Below, in pieces: positions 8,523 to 17,139 of a stretch of DNA of 64,000 nucleotides. Position 1 is the first letter of the stretch, and each line of letters starts with the position of its first letter. This DNA is from CALJFL01 sp047633055 (GTDB taxonomy: Bacteria; Pseudomonadota; Gammaproteobacteria; Pseudomonadales; Halieaceae): contig JBLIEI010000020.1 of the NCBI GenBank assembly GCA_047633055.1, forward strand, positions 1-64,000, read 5' to 3'. The notes under the pieces were generated by a model. It did no database searches. It was given only the letters and a program-made list of their open reading frames with translations, and was not told the origin of the DNA. The translations under genes were made by a program, and so were the position numbers.

Positions 8523-10505
8523 ATGAGTACTGAATCTGACAAGGACACGAAGGCCCTGCAAGGGCCCTCCCAATCTGAAATGACTAGGCGAGATTTTGTT
8601 GGGAGTACACTGATAGGCAGTGGTGTAGCGCTATTAGCTGCCGGTGCGCCGCTGTCAGTGATGGGGATGGCTGATAAAGATCATGTGCAGTTCAAGTTGG
8701 GGGGCACTATGCCGCTGCCCCTTAATCAGTTGGACAAGAGCTGGACAGGTTATGGCGGAGTAGGGGACTACGCTACATCTAACGGCAACACACATACAAT
8801 GGTGAATGCAGCGCACACCTTACGGAATGGCGATTTTAAAGATCGCGTTAAGAGTGCCAAGGACACTGACGAAGAATACGACCTGGTCGTTGTGGGCGCA
8901 GGTTTTTCTGGTTGCACCGCCGTCTATGCTTTTCTCAAGGAAAAGCCGGATGCGAAAATTTTAATTCTCGATAATCACGATATGTTCGGCGGCGAAGCTC
9001 GACAAAACGAGTTTGAGGTGGACGGCTACAAACTTTGGGCTCCCCAGGGATCTACTGGCGCGGTATACCCGCTCGCCGCGGCAAAGCGTATAGGGATGTA
9101 TCACCAGCTTTGGGACGAGTTGGGCTTGCCTCAGGAGTTCGAGTGGCAGGCGTCGAAAAAGTCCAGGCTGAAAATTCCATACGACAACTACAGCCCCATG
9201 CACCTAGCCTGGGAGGAGACTGATCTGGGTTGGTTCCACAAGGGCCATCCTATGGCAGTAAACCCCTGGGCCAACCGATTCAAGGATGTGCCTATCGACG
9301 ATAGGACAAAGGCCGATCTCCTGTGGATGGAAACGTACCGGCAGCCCCCGGAGCGAGAGGACTGGGAGCAATGGCTAGACACCATGACCTACAAGGAATT
9401 TCTGGTCAATGAGATGGGTTTGGACAATACGGCTATTGATGAATACCTGCAGCCCTTCGGCGCAGCAATGGGCATGGGCCTGGGGCCGGATGTGATCTCA
9501 GCCTACCAGGCTTTAAACTTTCTTCAGCCTGGCGTCATTCAATACCTCCGTCAGATGGGCTTGGGTGACCCGACGGATTATGTGCATCTTGCACAGTTTC
9601 CAGGTGGTAACACCGGTATTTTGCGGCATATCGTCCAGCGAATAATTCCCGATGTTTACGGTGAGGCGGATACGCTCAGCGCCGTTCTGTCCAATCCGGT
9701 TGACTGGAAGGTGATCGACAAGCCCGGCCGCCCCGTTCGCATGCGTTTGAGTTCTCTGGTGGTGAATGTTGAACATGTAGGGCCGGTAAAAAAAGCCAAA
9801 CACGTAAACGTGACCTACCTGAAAGAGGACAAGATGCACAGAGTGCGGGCTTCAAGGGTGATTATGGCGGGTCAACAGCATCTGAACAAAAGAGTGGTTA
9901 CGGACTTACCGCCCAATTATATCGAGGCGATGGAAAAATTCATGCATGCGCCCATTATGGTTATCAATGTCGCGCTGCGAAACTGGAAGTTTATGGACAA
10001 ATTGGGCGTGGCTTCTGTGCGCTGGTTCGATGACGACCTGGGTTGGTTTACCACCTTGCGTCGCCAGATGATCATGGATGGTGAGGAGCCCATGCCGTTA
10101 GAGCCGGACAAGCCAACGGTATTGACGATGTATAACTCCTTCTGCACGCCAGGCCTCCCTCTCGAACAGCAGACAGTCGCAGCGCGGATGCGCATGTTCG
10201 GCATGACTTATGAGAACGTAGAAAAGAAGGTAAAGGAACAATTCACGGCGATGTTCGCTGCAGGCGGCTTCGACGCTGAGAGAGATATTGCGGGAATTAT
10301 TGTCAACCGTCAGGGTCACGCCTACGTTGCGACACCCCCCGGGTTCTTTTTCGGTAAGAATGGTAAGCCATCAGCCAGCGATGTTATTCGTGAACCCCAC
10401 GGCAGGGTCGCCTTTGCCCACGCGGAATTGCAGGGTATGCAGATGTGGGAGGGCGCCGCACATGAGGGTGAGAGGGCAGGGCGCCAAGCCTTAAAAATGG
10501 CATGA
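8523..10505 (+). CDS. Tat-exported FAD-dependent oxidoreductase, spermidine dehydrogenase-like
   Basis: 660 residues. A twin-arginine signal (TRRDFVGS at 21-28, then a hydrophobic stretch) sends the folded flavoprotein to the periplasm. The dinucleotide motif VVGAGFSG is at 123-130, followed by ILILDNHDMFGGEARQNEF, which closely resembles periplasmic spermidine dehydrogenase (SpdH). That enzyme oxidises polyamines to aldehydes and passes electrons to the respiratory chain. The amine specificity here is not proven. It follows the NTF2-like gene and is likely under the divergent TetR regulator. Confidence 0.75.
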   Translation: MSTESDKDTKALQGPSQSEMTRRDFVGSTLIGSGVALLAAGAPLSVMGMADKDHVQFKLGGTMPLPLNQLDKSWTGYGGVGDYATSNGNTHTMVNAAHTLRNGDFKDRVKSAKDTDEEYDLVVVGAGFSGCTAVYAFLKEKPDAKILILDNHDMFGGEARQNEFEVDGYKLWAPQGSTGAVYPLAAAKRIGMYHQLWDELGLPQEFEWQASKKSRLKIPYDNYSPMHLAWEETDLGWFHKGHPMAVNPWANRFKDVPIDDRTKADLLWMETYRQPPEREDWEQWLDTMTYKEFLVNEMGLDNTAIDEYLQPFGAAMGMGLGPDVISAYQALNFLQPGVIQYLRQMGLGDPTDYVHLAQFPGGNTGILRHIVQRIIPDVYGEADTLSAVLSNPVDWKVIDKPGRPVRMRLSSLVVNVEHVGPVKKAKHVNVTYLKEDKMHRVRASRVIMAGQQHLNKRVVTDLPPNYIEAMEKFMHAPIMVINVALRNWKFMDKLGVASVRWFDDDLGWFTTLRRQMIMDGEEPMPLEPDKPTVLTMYNSFCTPGLPLEQQTVAARMRMFGMTYENVEKKVKEQFTAMFAAGGFDAERDIAGIIVNRQGHAYVATPPGFFFGKNGKPSASDVIREPHGRVAFAHAELQGMQMWEGAAHEGERAGRQALKMA

Positions 10506-10559
10506 GCCATGCTTAGCGGGTTCTTTCGCAAATGAGTGAGTCTAATCCCAAACAAGAAA

Positions 10560-10745
10560 CGCATTGGTGTGCGTTGGCGGCTTGATGGGACGTATATCAA
10601 GATCAAAGGTGAATAGAAATATCTCTATCGCACCGTCGATAGGCCGGGCAGCACTATGGACTTCGTCCTCACTGCGAAGCGTAGCTTGTCGAAAAACAGA
10701 ATAGATTGGAGTCGACGAATTAATCCAGCCACCGTTCGATTATGA
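10560..10745 (+). pseudogene. IS6-family transposase relic (DDE-domain fragment)
   Basis: The frame reads RIGVRWRLDGTYIKIKGE, an in-frame TAG where IS6 proteins normally have Trp, then KYLYRTVDRPGSTMDFVLTA and KRS. This is the catalytic-domain start of IS6 transposases (WR.DETY.KV.G.W.YLYRAVD). Homology fades after about 10680. The remaining gene-free DNA to 11007 shows no other feature. A second IS6 piece lies at 52114. Confidence 0.8.
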
Positions 10746-11007
10746 GTCGGGGGTCTACAGGGGCATTGGGCAGAAAGCTGACGAGACTTTTTTGGTAAGG
10801 TGGGACAGGGCAGGGAGGGTGTGTCTGGCACCGAGCTTATGCCGGGCTTGGTTGTTGGTAATACTGAAGCGGTTTGCAGTAAGTTGAAGAATCGTAGTCG
10901 CCTTTTAAAAGCGAGCTTTGAGCCGGGGCCGAACCGGCCTCCCGAGTCTAGAGGTAAGCGCCGTTACCGCCGGGGGGATCTGGTTGAGTTAATGCTTTTT
11001 TCTCTGG

Positions 11008-11637
11008 CTAAACTGCGAGTTCGCCATGCACAAGTTTACTTTTTTGCTCTTCCATGATTCGGGCCTGTCTAAGTTGTTGCCCCGCCTCGCTGTGCCTTGT
11101 TGTTGGGAGCATGTCAAAGATCAGGTGGATACGGTCCTCTTCGCCTTCATTACGCGCTTCGTGAATCTGCCGGTTGTCAAACCGCCAGAGTTCCCCTTCT
11201 CGCATGCGTACTTCCTCATCCCCAGCTCGCAGCCAAGACCCCAGAGATGATTTGAGAACGAGATGATAGCGATCATGTAATTGATAATAGCGACCCCGGT
11301 CAATATGGGGGTAGACACGACGTCCTGCGGGGAGGGCGATCAGCTTGGCGCGTCCGAGACGGGCGTCAAGGTCCTCGGCAACGCTTTGCAAGAAATGCCG
11401 TATCAGCGGAAAGCGAGCACTCCCGGTTGTCCAGCGGCTTTCCTGCACGTCGCGTCGCGCTCGACCGTACTGGAGCGACTTGCGCAAACCTCGGATGGGC
11501 ACGGCTAGTGCCTCGCGTTGAACCCTGACTTTTTCTTGCCGCCCCGTTTGTGAATCCCAGGCTGCGCCGACGTTGGACAGAGCGCTGAGCAGTGGACTGA
11601 GGGCAACGTTGGATCGAATCAATTCGAAGTTTTTCAT
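11008..11637 (-). CDS. Aspartyl/asparaginyl beta-hydroxylase-like Fe(II)/2-oxoglutarate dioxygenase
   Basis: 209 residues. The double-stranded beta-helix signature is present: PHIDRGRYYQLHDRYHLVL (about 110-128) gives the first iron ligand H111, QIHEARNEGE gives H159, and R169 in DRIHLIFD is the usual 2-oxoglutarate-binding arginine. The family hydroxylates Asp/Asn in peptides or in free amino acids and conjugates. This is the last gene of a five-gene overlapping operon; its start overlaps the 7TM gene stop by 4 bases. In context it may hydroxylate a product made or exported by its partners. Confidence 0.82.
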   Translation of the reverse strand: MKNFELIRSNVALSPLLSALSNVGAAWDSQTGRQEKVRVQREALAVPIRGLRKSLQYGRARRDVQESRWTTGSARFPLIRHFLQSVAEDLDARLGRAKLIALPAGRRVYPHIDRGRYYQLHDRYHLVLKSSLGSWLRAGDEEVRMREGELWRFDNRQIHEARNEGEEDRIHLIFDMLPTTRHSEAGQQLRQARIMEEQKSKLVHGELAV

Positions 11638-13469
11638 AATTTCTCTGAAGCAGTTTCAAGTATGTGTTGGTTACAGTCACGCGCACTGTTGATCTGGCGG
11701 GGTGCAGTGCCCAAGGCAAGGAGGCGCTGTATGAGCTGCGGGAATCCAATACCGGCTGCTCGCGCAGCAGTAGCAACTTCGCCTCGCGGCGAGGGAATAT
11801 CAATCGCGCGCACGGCAAGAACGCCCACTTCGCCATCGGTATCAAGCCACAGCTCCATTCGTGCATAATTCCCGCAGCGCAGGGCTACGAAGATTTGTTG
11901 TGCTACGGCTGCGGCGGCGTGGCGCTCACGCTCCGTGAGTTGCGCGAGCTGGTGACCGCGCTTCCCTTCCAGGGGCGGCAGTACCTGTGGTTTATCACCG
12001 GCATCCTCTGTGCGAAGCACTATGACTCGCAGATGACGCCCTTTGGGCTCTGTTGCTACAAGTGCTCGGTCGCCGCCGTTGCAAACCCGCTCGATGGCCC
12101 GTGTGAATGAGGCTGGGCTGCGCGGTCGCAGCGCGGCCCTGTCGCTCTGAAAGCGATGCTGAACGAGCCAAGGTCCGGGTAAATCGGTCTCTGTATTGAC
12201 ACTCTTTTCGTACTCACGGTAGGTGAGCGTGCGAATGCCGCGGGCCGCGAGCGCCTGCGCCATCAGAAGCTGATCAGTGATTACTGCCATCGCCAATACG
12301 TCGGGACCTGTGTACGGCACTCCAATCATCTCGCAAAGGCCAGGAACCTGACATAGTCGTCCAGTGCCCTGAGTTCCACCTGCGCAATTGACTACCAAAG
12401 CCCTCGGTGTGCTGCCCAGCGCGCTTTTGGGAATGAAGTCGCGAAGCGCCTTGAAAAGGCCTGCGTCCGCTTCCATTACGGCAACCGTGTTTCCAGCCTC
12501 CCGAAGTTCGTTAACCAGCGCCTGAACCGAGTGCAGCCGATAGCGCTTCGGCGCGCTGTTGCCCTGATGTCGAAGCACGCTACTGGGCCAGCGGTTACGC
12601 ACAACGGCGATGTAAAGTCCGGTATTCGATTCCTTGACTGCCTTTTGGCCGGGGAAGTCCTCGAGTAACCTCCAGTCCATGAGTTCCGATACCAGCACTG
12701 CCAGCACCAGTTGCGTGAGAATCAGCTCTGGACAGGCCAACGTGAGCCGGCACAACGGCGGCCATGCCGATATTAGCGCAATGACCATGGCAAGGACTAT
12801 GGTCGCGGCCGTGCGCCAGGCCGCCATGACATTGCTTTCTCGCGCTACTGTATCGGCAATGCTCTCGGCCAGCATGGCTAGAATTACGACCGGGAAAAAC
12901 GCGAAGCTTGAGAGCGTCGAGGAGCCAAACTCGATACCCAGAAACAGACTCGTGACCATGGTCGCCGCCACAAGGGAGAGAATGCATGATACGCGTGCGT
13001 ATAGCGGCATCCCCGAGCGGCGCATGAGTGGTCGCACGAGTACAACGCTACAGGCGATAATAGCGATGAGTACCAGACTGGGTAGAATGCCGATCTCGTT
13101 TATGCCGATCGCTATGAGGATTGCGCGGAATCCGAGGACCCGTATGCCAAGGCTCAAGCGGGTCAGTGCGACTAAGAGAGCGGCTAGCGGTAGTTGAACC
13201 ACATGTAACACTGCGCCCCGATCAGCCGCGGAAATTGCCAACAGACTGAAATTTTGGTTGAGCCATGTTCCCGCTAGACTCAGAGCAGCGCCATTACCGC
13301 CGTCTAAGGCGATTACCCGGAGTCCCATCAAAACAAAGGGCACAATTCCGATAGTAACTATAATCGCGAGAAAGGGTAGCGGTATTCCGCGGCGAGGCTG
13401 ATGTTCCCTAATCCGACGGAGCAGTACATGGGAGATTCGCTCCCCGCCTGCTGAGGTAATAGTCGTCAC
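11634..13469 (-). CDS. 7TM membrane protein fused to a degenerate ATP-grasp domain
   Basis: 611 residues. Residues about 30-265 hold seven or so hydrophobic helices and resemble the 7TM domain usually fused to an inactive transglutaminase; compare GFRAILIAIGINEIGILPSL and LARPL-type loops. Residues about 290-600 resemble D-Ala-D-Ala-ligase ATP-grasp proteins: VPYTGPDVLAMAVITDQLL and then ARGIRTLTY. At the C-terminus YARMELWLDTDGE is followed by LAVRAI where ligases have LEVNT, so both Mg-binding residues (Glu, Asn) are replaced, and PGMT.HS is not conserved. It may bind nucleotide or peptide without catalysis. It overlaps both neighbours by 4 bases. Confidence 0.7.
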   Translation of the reverse strand: MTTITSAGGERISHVLLRRIREHQPRRGIPLPFLAIIVTIGIVPFVLMGLRVIALDGGNGAALSLAGTWLNQNFSLLAISAADRGAVLHVVQLPLAALLVALTRLSLGIRVLGFRAILIAIGINEIGILPSLVLIAIIACSVVLVRPLMRRSGMPLYARVSCILSLVAATMVTSLFLGIEFGSSTLSSFAFFPVVILAMLAESIADTVARESNVMAAWRTAATIVLAMVIALISAWPPLCRLTLACPELILTQLVLAVLVSELMDWRLLEDFPGQKAVKESNTGLYIAVVRNRWPSSVLRHQGNSAPKRYRLHSVQALVNELREAGNTVAVMEADAGLFKALRDFIPKSALGSTPRALVVNCAGGTQGTGRLCQVPGLCEMIGVPYTGPDVLAMAVITDQLLMAQALAARGIRTLTYREYEKSVNTETDLPGPWLVQHRFQSDRAALRPRSPASFTRAIERVCNGGDRALVATEPKGRHLRVIVLRTEDAGDKPQVLPPLEGKRGHQLAQLTERERHAAAAVAQQIFVALRCGNYARMELWLDTDGEVGVLAVRAIDIPSPRGEVATAARAAGIGFPQLIQRLLALGTAPRQINSARDCNQHILETASEKL

Positions 13470-14665
13470 GGTTCGCGACGCTCTATGTTGGCGACTGCCG
13501 ACATACCGGGTCGAAGCAGTGCTGGCATTGCATGCAGGCGGATTGCGATGCCTACTAATGGCGCCTGCTGCATGCGCTCGCTGCGGGGCTTTGGCAGATA
13601 ATCCAAAGGCATTTCGTAATCAGTGGCTAAACCGACGCTGCTAACGACGCCGCCCAGTGCCTCCCCCGGCAGTGCCGGCGAGGTAACCTGCACTGGGTTG
13701 CCAATGCTGATCTGTGCAAGATCAGCCTCGTTGACCCAGGCCTCGACCCAGGTTTCGTCACTGAACCACATGCTCAGCGTCGGCGTACCGACACCTACGG
13801 CCATGCCGGGTTGTGCCAGGCGCCGAACAATCGCCCCGTTGGCCGGCGATCGAATAACCGTGGCTTCAAGATCAATCTCAGTTCTGGCTACGAGAGCGGC
13901 TGCCTCATCGCTTTGAGCCGCCATAACCGCAAGCCCCTGTTTGCGGATGGTGAGCTCGCGGTAGTTGTGATGCGCTTCTGCTAAAGAATTAATAGCGGCC
14001 TCCTGATCGGCACTGGCTGCGGCAGCGAGCGCTCCAGCAATGATCGCCTTTGCCGCTGCATCACGTACAACTTCGCGAGAGATTGCCCGCTCCGGCAGCA
14101 GCGCTTCTCGGGTGCGGTGAAACGCAGCTGCGTCTTCGGCTCTGCTCGTGGACGCCTGTAACGCCGCCGTCGCCCGCCGTACTCCTGCTTCCGCACCGGC
14201 AATGCGTAGACGGATACGATCGCGGTCCAGTTCGATGGCTGCCGTTTCCACGCTGTAACGCGCGCTTAGCGCAGCATGTTCGGCGCGCGCCTTGGTCAAT
14301 TCTGCTCGAAAGTGTCGATCGTCGAGTTTCAGCAAGACGTCGCCTGTCTTTACACGGCTCCCGGCATCTACCAGAACTTCACTAACGATGCCCTCAACCC
14401 GAGTGCCAAGTTCAGACATGTGCGCTCTTACCAGCGCATTGTGTGAGACGATGAAGGTGGACTGATGTTGCAGCCACAATCCACCAGGCACGAGGGCTGC
14501 TAGCAGTATTACGCCAGCGATGAGTAGTCCACCACGGCTCTTGCGCTGGACACCCGATTCTTGCTGGAATGGCAATGTCGTCGCTGCATCTTGGCTTGCT
14601 GGTGCTAAAGGTTTTGGTGCTACCGATGCCGGCGCTGCCAAGGCCCTGGTGTCAGGCTCAAACAA
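13466..14665 (-). CDS. HlyD/EmrA-type membrane fusion protein
   Basis: 399 residues: a short cytoplasmic segment, one transmembrane helix (about 45-65, GGLLIAGVILLAALVPGG), a barrel-sandwich lipoyl-like half (SHNALVRAHMSELGTRVEGIV then VDAGSRVKTGDVLLKLD), a long alpha-hairpin (about 125-265) rich in Ala/Glu/Arg, the second lipoyl half (ATVIRSPANGAIVRRL) and a C-terminal beta-barrel. Such adaptors bridge an inner-membrane transporter to an outer-membrane channel. No ABC, MFS or RND transporter and no TolC homologue is present here. The 7TM protein encoded next, overlapping by 4 bases, is the only multi-helix partner in the operon. Confidence 0.88.
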   Translation of the reverse strand: MFEPDTRALAAPASVAPKPLAPASQDAATTLPFQQESGVQRKSRGGLLIAGVILLAALVPGGLWLQHQSTFIVSHNALVRAHMSELGTRVEGIVSEVLVDAGSRVKTGDVLLKLDDRHFRAELTKARAEHAALSARYSVETAAIELDRDRIRLRIAGAEAGVRRATAALQASTSRAEDAAAFHRTREALLPERAISREVVRDAAAKAIIAGALAAAASADQEAAINSLAEAHHNYRELTIRKQGLAVMAAQSDEAAALVARTEIDLEATVIRSPANGAIVRRLAQPGMAVGVGTPTLSMWFSDETWVEAWVNEADLAQISIGNPVQVTSPALPGEALGGVVSSVGLATDYEMPLDYLPKPRSERMQQAPLVGIAIRLHAMPALLRPGMSAVANIERREP

Positions 14666-15560
14666 GCTGCGCTACTCTTACATTTGCACTGAGATTTAAA
14701 TTTGTGAATGTTGCTAACGATGGGCTCTTCCCGTTTTTTTCGAATTCAGTGGTCAGACTCTCACGCAGCAGTGCCAGCAGCCGGCCCCGATGGACAAACT
14801 CCTCGAAGTCGTGGCCGATTCCGGGTATCTCGAGGTAACGCACGAGACTTTCGAGTCGGTGGCTCTTGGCAGCGAGGCGCATGTGCGCAGTCCAGTTTCT
14901 CGCGCGCAGTACCCGCGTAATTCCTTGCTGCATATCCAGCTCCGGGGAGCGACGCAGATTTTCATATCCGGTATCCTGATCACCAACAATAACGGTAGTC
15001 GGGACCTTGAGGAAACGCTCGGGGTTTAGGGTAATACCTCGGAACGCCTGCCGCGTATGTAGTCCCAACGGATAGCGCAGAGTTGCGGAGGGCAGTGTGT
15101 ACCAGCCAGCAGCAACTACCACCAGGCGAGCTACACGTGATGGGTGTGCCATCGTGTAGCGATGTGCGAATTGTGCTCCTCCCGAGAATCCCGAAAGATA
15201 AATCGGGCCAACATTGCGGCCAAATAGGTCTTCGATGCAGGCATCAAGAACGCGGTCTGATCTTTGTCCATCGCGTCCGCGTCCCAAACGCTGGTAGCGA
15301 GGGTGCTCGTCTTTTGCAAACAGCGGCGCCAGAAGAGCGCAACCTAATTCCTCGCAGAGTGGGATTAAGGCTTCGGCGTGTTCGCGCGCGCGCCGACTAT
15401 AACCGTGAACGAAAACGAAAGGAGGCTGGGTTGCCTGCAAGTTCACAGGTACATAGGCAAAGTAGCCGATCTGAGTGGTACAGGCAAGCTGGTGTTCCGT
15501 TAATACGCCAGGACTTAGCTTACTTGCGCGGCTGTGATTGCATTGGCCCGCTGTACTCAT
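14658..15560 (-). CDS. Alpha/beta hydrolase, cytosolic
   Basis: 300 residues with no signal peptide. The fold markers are FVFVHGYSRRARE (oxyanion region), the nucleophile elbow GFSGG with Ser126, VGDQDTGYEN (acid) and IPGIGHDFEEF (histidine). It resembles polyhydroxybutyrate-depolymerase or esterase-like hydrolases that act on small esters or peptides. The substrate is unknown. It overlaps the P-loop gene stop by 4 bases and the HlyD gene start by 8 bases, so translation is coupled. In the operon it might release, trim or transfer an acyl or peptidyl group. Confidence 0.8.
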   Translation of the reverse strand: MSTAGQCNHSRASKLSPGVLTEHQLACTTQIGYFAYVPVNLQATQPPFVFVHGYSRRAREHAEALIPLCEELGCALLAPLFAKDEHPRYQRLGRGRDGQRSDRVLDACIEDLFGRNVGPIYLSGFSGGAQFAHRYTMAHPSRVARLVVVAAGWYTLPSATLRYPLGLHTRQAFRGITLNPERFLKVPTTVIVGDQDTGYENLRRSPELDMQQGITRVLRARNWTAHMRLAAKSHRLESLVRYLEIPGIGHDFEEFVHRGRLLALLRESLTTEFEKNGKSPSLATFTNLNLSANVRVAQLV

Positions 15561-16762
15561 TGTGCTACCTCGAGCGTCTCTTTAGTGCAAACCGTGGAGA
15601 GTAGCCACTTTGCAATAGCAGGGCTACTTAACTCTTCACGGTTGAAGCTTTCGATCCCAGTGTTTGCTTTCGCTTCGCGTCGCTGAAGAGGGGAGGCGGA
15701 AAGAAGCCCGGAGAGTGCAAGCACTGGGCGCGATTGCTGTGCCAGTTTGTGGACGCCGGCAGTTGCACCCATCGCATCACGGGCCGCCAGTACAATGCCG
15801 CTAACGCTGCGTGCGAACGTTTGGGAACAGATGAGTTGTTCCGTCTCTCTCTGGTATAACCCATCGGCGACTTCCATGACGATCGTGCCGATGCCCTCGG
15901 CCGCCATATTGCTGATCAGTAGTTCCATGGCGCTTTCGATACGCGCGAGTGGAGCAAGATAGGTCGATGGTAGGCCAGCATCGGTGAAGTCGAGAACCTG
16001 ATCCGCTCCGGCATCGTGAAGTAGCCAATTATCTCCACCAGCGCCGGTACCAGTCATCTTGATGTAACCGGTGCGTCGCCCGGTAGCTTTGAGTCCTCGC
16101 AGGAATTGTGCCGCGGTTTCAGTCTTACCCGCATCCATAGCAGTGCCCAATACCGCAAACACCGTAGGAGTTGGATGCTCAGTAGCCACTGCGCTCAGGC
16201 TAAAATCACTGAGGTTCAGGCGCTTTCCCTGGCCATCGGCGATGAGACCCAGGGGTTCGATGCTAGTGGGGCCGCGTGAGATGCGTTCGTGCTGGGATAT
16301 GGCACGCGCTGCGACACCACCCCCTGCGACAAGATGACAGGGGCTCAGGCTTGCGGGCACCTCCGCTTCGAACTGTTCGCAGGCATAGCGATTACCGTAG
16401 GCGACGACCACCAAGTCACCAATAAAAAGGCGGCGACGCCTACCATCAATCAACTGCAAATTGCCGTGATGACCAAGAACTTCGATACGGGCTAGAACCA
16501 AATCGCCAACCTGAATCTGTAATTCTCCGCTCAGTAGACTCTTAGCTCTACTGCGATCAACTCTGCGAGTGGTGTAGGCCCAGTTACGGTGGACCAACGC
16601 GCCTTCCGGGAACGGCAGAGTTTGCAGTTCACTTGCGTTAGTAAACCCGTGATGTGTTCCGGTTAGATTACCCAGCAGTGACTGTGTTGCTGTCAGAACA
16701 TGCTGCTCGCTCTGTTGGCGTACTTCTGCATGCCAGGCCGAGAAATGCTCAATTTTACTCAT
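15557..16762 (-). CDS. P-loop NTPase, BioD/DUF1611-like, first gene of five-gene operon
   Basis: 401 residues. The C-terminal half has a Walker-A-like loop in VFAVLGTAMDAGKTETAAQF and then GYIKMTGTGAGGDNW, which recall dethiobiotin synthetase and the DUF1611/DgcN group (ATP-dependent ligases or N-acyltransferases). EVADGLYQRETEQLI fits the region after Walker B. The N-terminal 190 residues form an unrecognised domain that ends in a Gly/Ala-rich segment. The ATG at 16762 has AGGA 8 bases upstream. As leader gene of a fully overlapping operon it may supply the energy-dependent step. The exact reaction is unknown. Confidence 0.65.
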   Translation of the reverse strand: MSKIEHFSAWHAEVRQQSEQHVLTATQSLLGNLTGTHHGFTNASELQTLPFPEGALVHRNWAYTTRRVDRSRAKSLLSGELQIQVGDLVLARIEVLGHHGNLQLIDGRRRRLFIGDLVVVAYGNRYACEQFEAEVPASLSPCHLVAGGGVAARAISQHERISRGPTSIEPLGLIADGQGKRLNLSDFSLSAVATEHPTPTVFAVLGTAMDAGKTETAAQFLRGLKATGRRTGYIKMTGTGAGGDNWLLHDAGADQVLDFTDAGLPSTYLAPLARIESAMELLISNMAAEGIGTIVMEVADGLYQRETEQLICSQTFARSVSGIVLAARDAMGATAGVHKLAQQSRPVLALSGLLSASPLQRREAKANTGIESFNREELSSPAIAKWLLSTVCTKETLEVAQ

Positions 16763-16797
16763 GGATGTGTTCCTTTTGAATGACCGGCGGTTTGATC

Positions 16798-16833
16798 AAT
16801 TGGGAATTTAATCCCAATTAATGGTCGTGTCAA
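16798..16833 (-). promoter_or_regulatory. Sigma-70-type promoter with overlapping palindromic operator (five-gene operon)
   Basis: On the minus strand TTGACA (16833-16828), a 17-base spacer and TAAATT (16810-16805) form a strong promoter for the operon that starts at 16762. A perfect inverted repeat lies over the -10 box: AATTGGGA (16798-16805), 6 bases, TCCCAATT (16812-16819). A protein bound there would block RNA polymerase. The predicted leader is about 36 bases. Confidence 0.72.
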
Positions 16834-17103
16834 TCATTTTGAAAAACATTCGCATTTGCTGACTCGCTACGTTCAATACCACGTGTAGTCGGCCAATTAT
16901 GACGGGGCACTGACAGTGCCAAATGGTCGAAGACTGATAGAATCGAGCGATGCAGGCATACAAAGATGCTGGGCGGTTAGTGCATTGGGTGATAATCGGC
17001 TTGACCCTTTGACTAGCATAATTGAATCTGATTTTCGGCAGGGTGTTGTCGAGCGACGCCAATCTTTACGCGGACAATCCGCTAGAGGACGTGAGTATTA
17101 CTG

Positions 17104-17136
17104 TTGACAAGACGATCAATTGGGAAAATAATCCCA
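17104..17136 (+). promoter_or_regulatory. Promoter with the same operator, facing the DUF6502 gene
   Basis: TTGACA (17104-17109), a 17-base spacer and AATAAT (17127-17132). The palindrome AATTGGGA (17118-17125), 6 bases, TCCCA (17132-17136) covers the -10 box exactly as in the divergent promoter; even the preceding GATC is shared. The predicted transcription start falls at about 17139-17140, on the ATG, so the mRNA is probably leaderless. The 284 bases between the two sites (16834-17103) show no gene. Confidence 0.7.
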
Positions 17137-17139
17137 CTC

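Noticed and set aside
10800..11057. 85-codon plus-strand frame between the IS6 relic and the dioxygenase gene
   Set aside because: Low-complexity, no motif or ribosome site, and it runs into the well-supported minus-strand dioxygenase gene.
12595..12987. Antisense frames inside the 7TM and HlyD genes
   Set aside because: The GC-rich operon leaves many antisense frames open; none has a motif, and the coding strand has clear domains and coupled overlaps.
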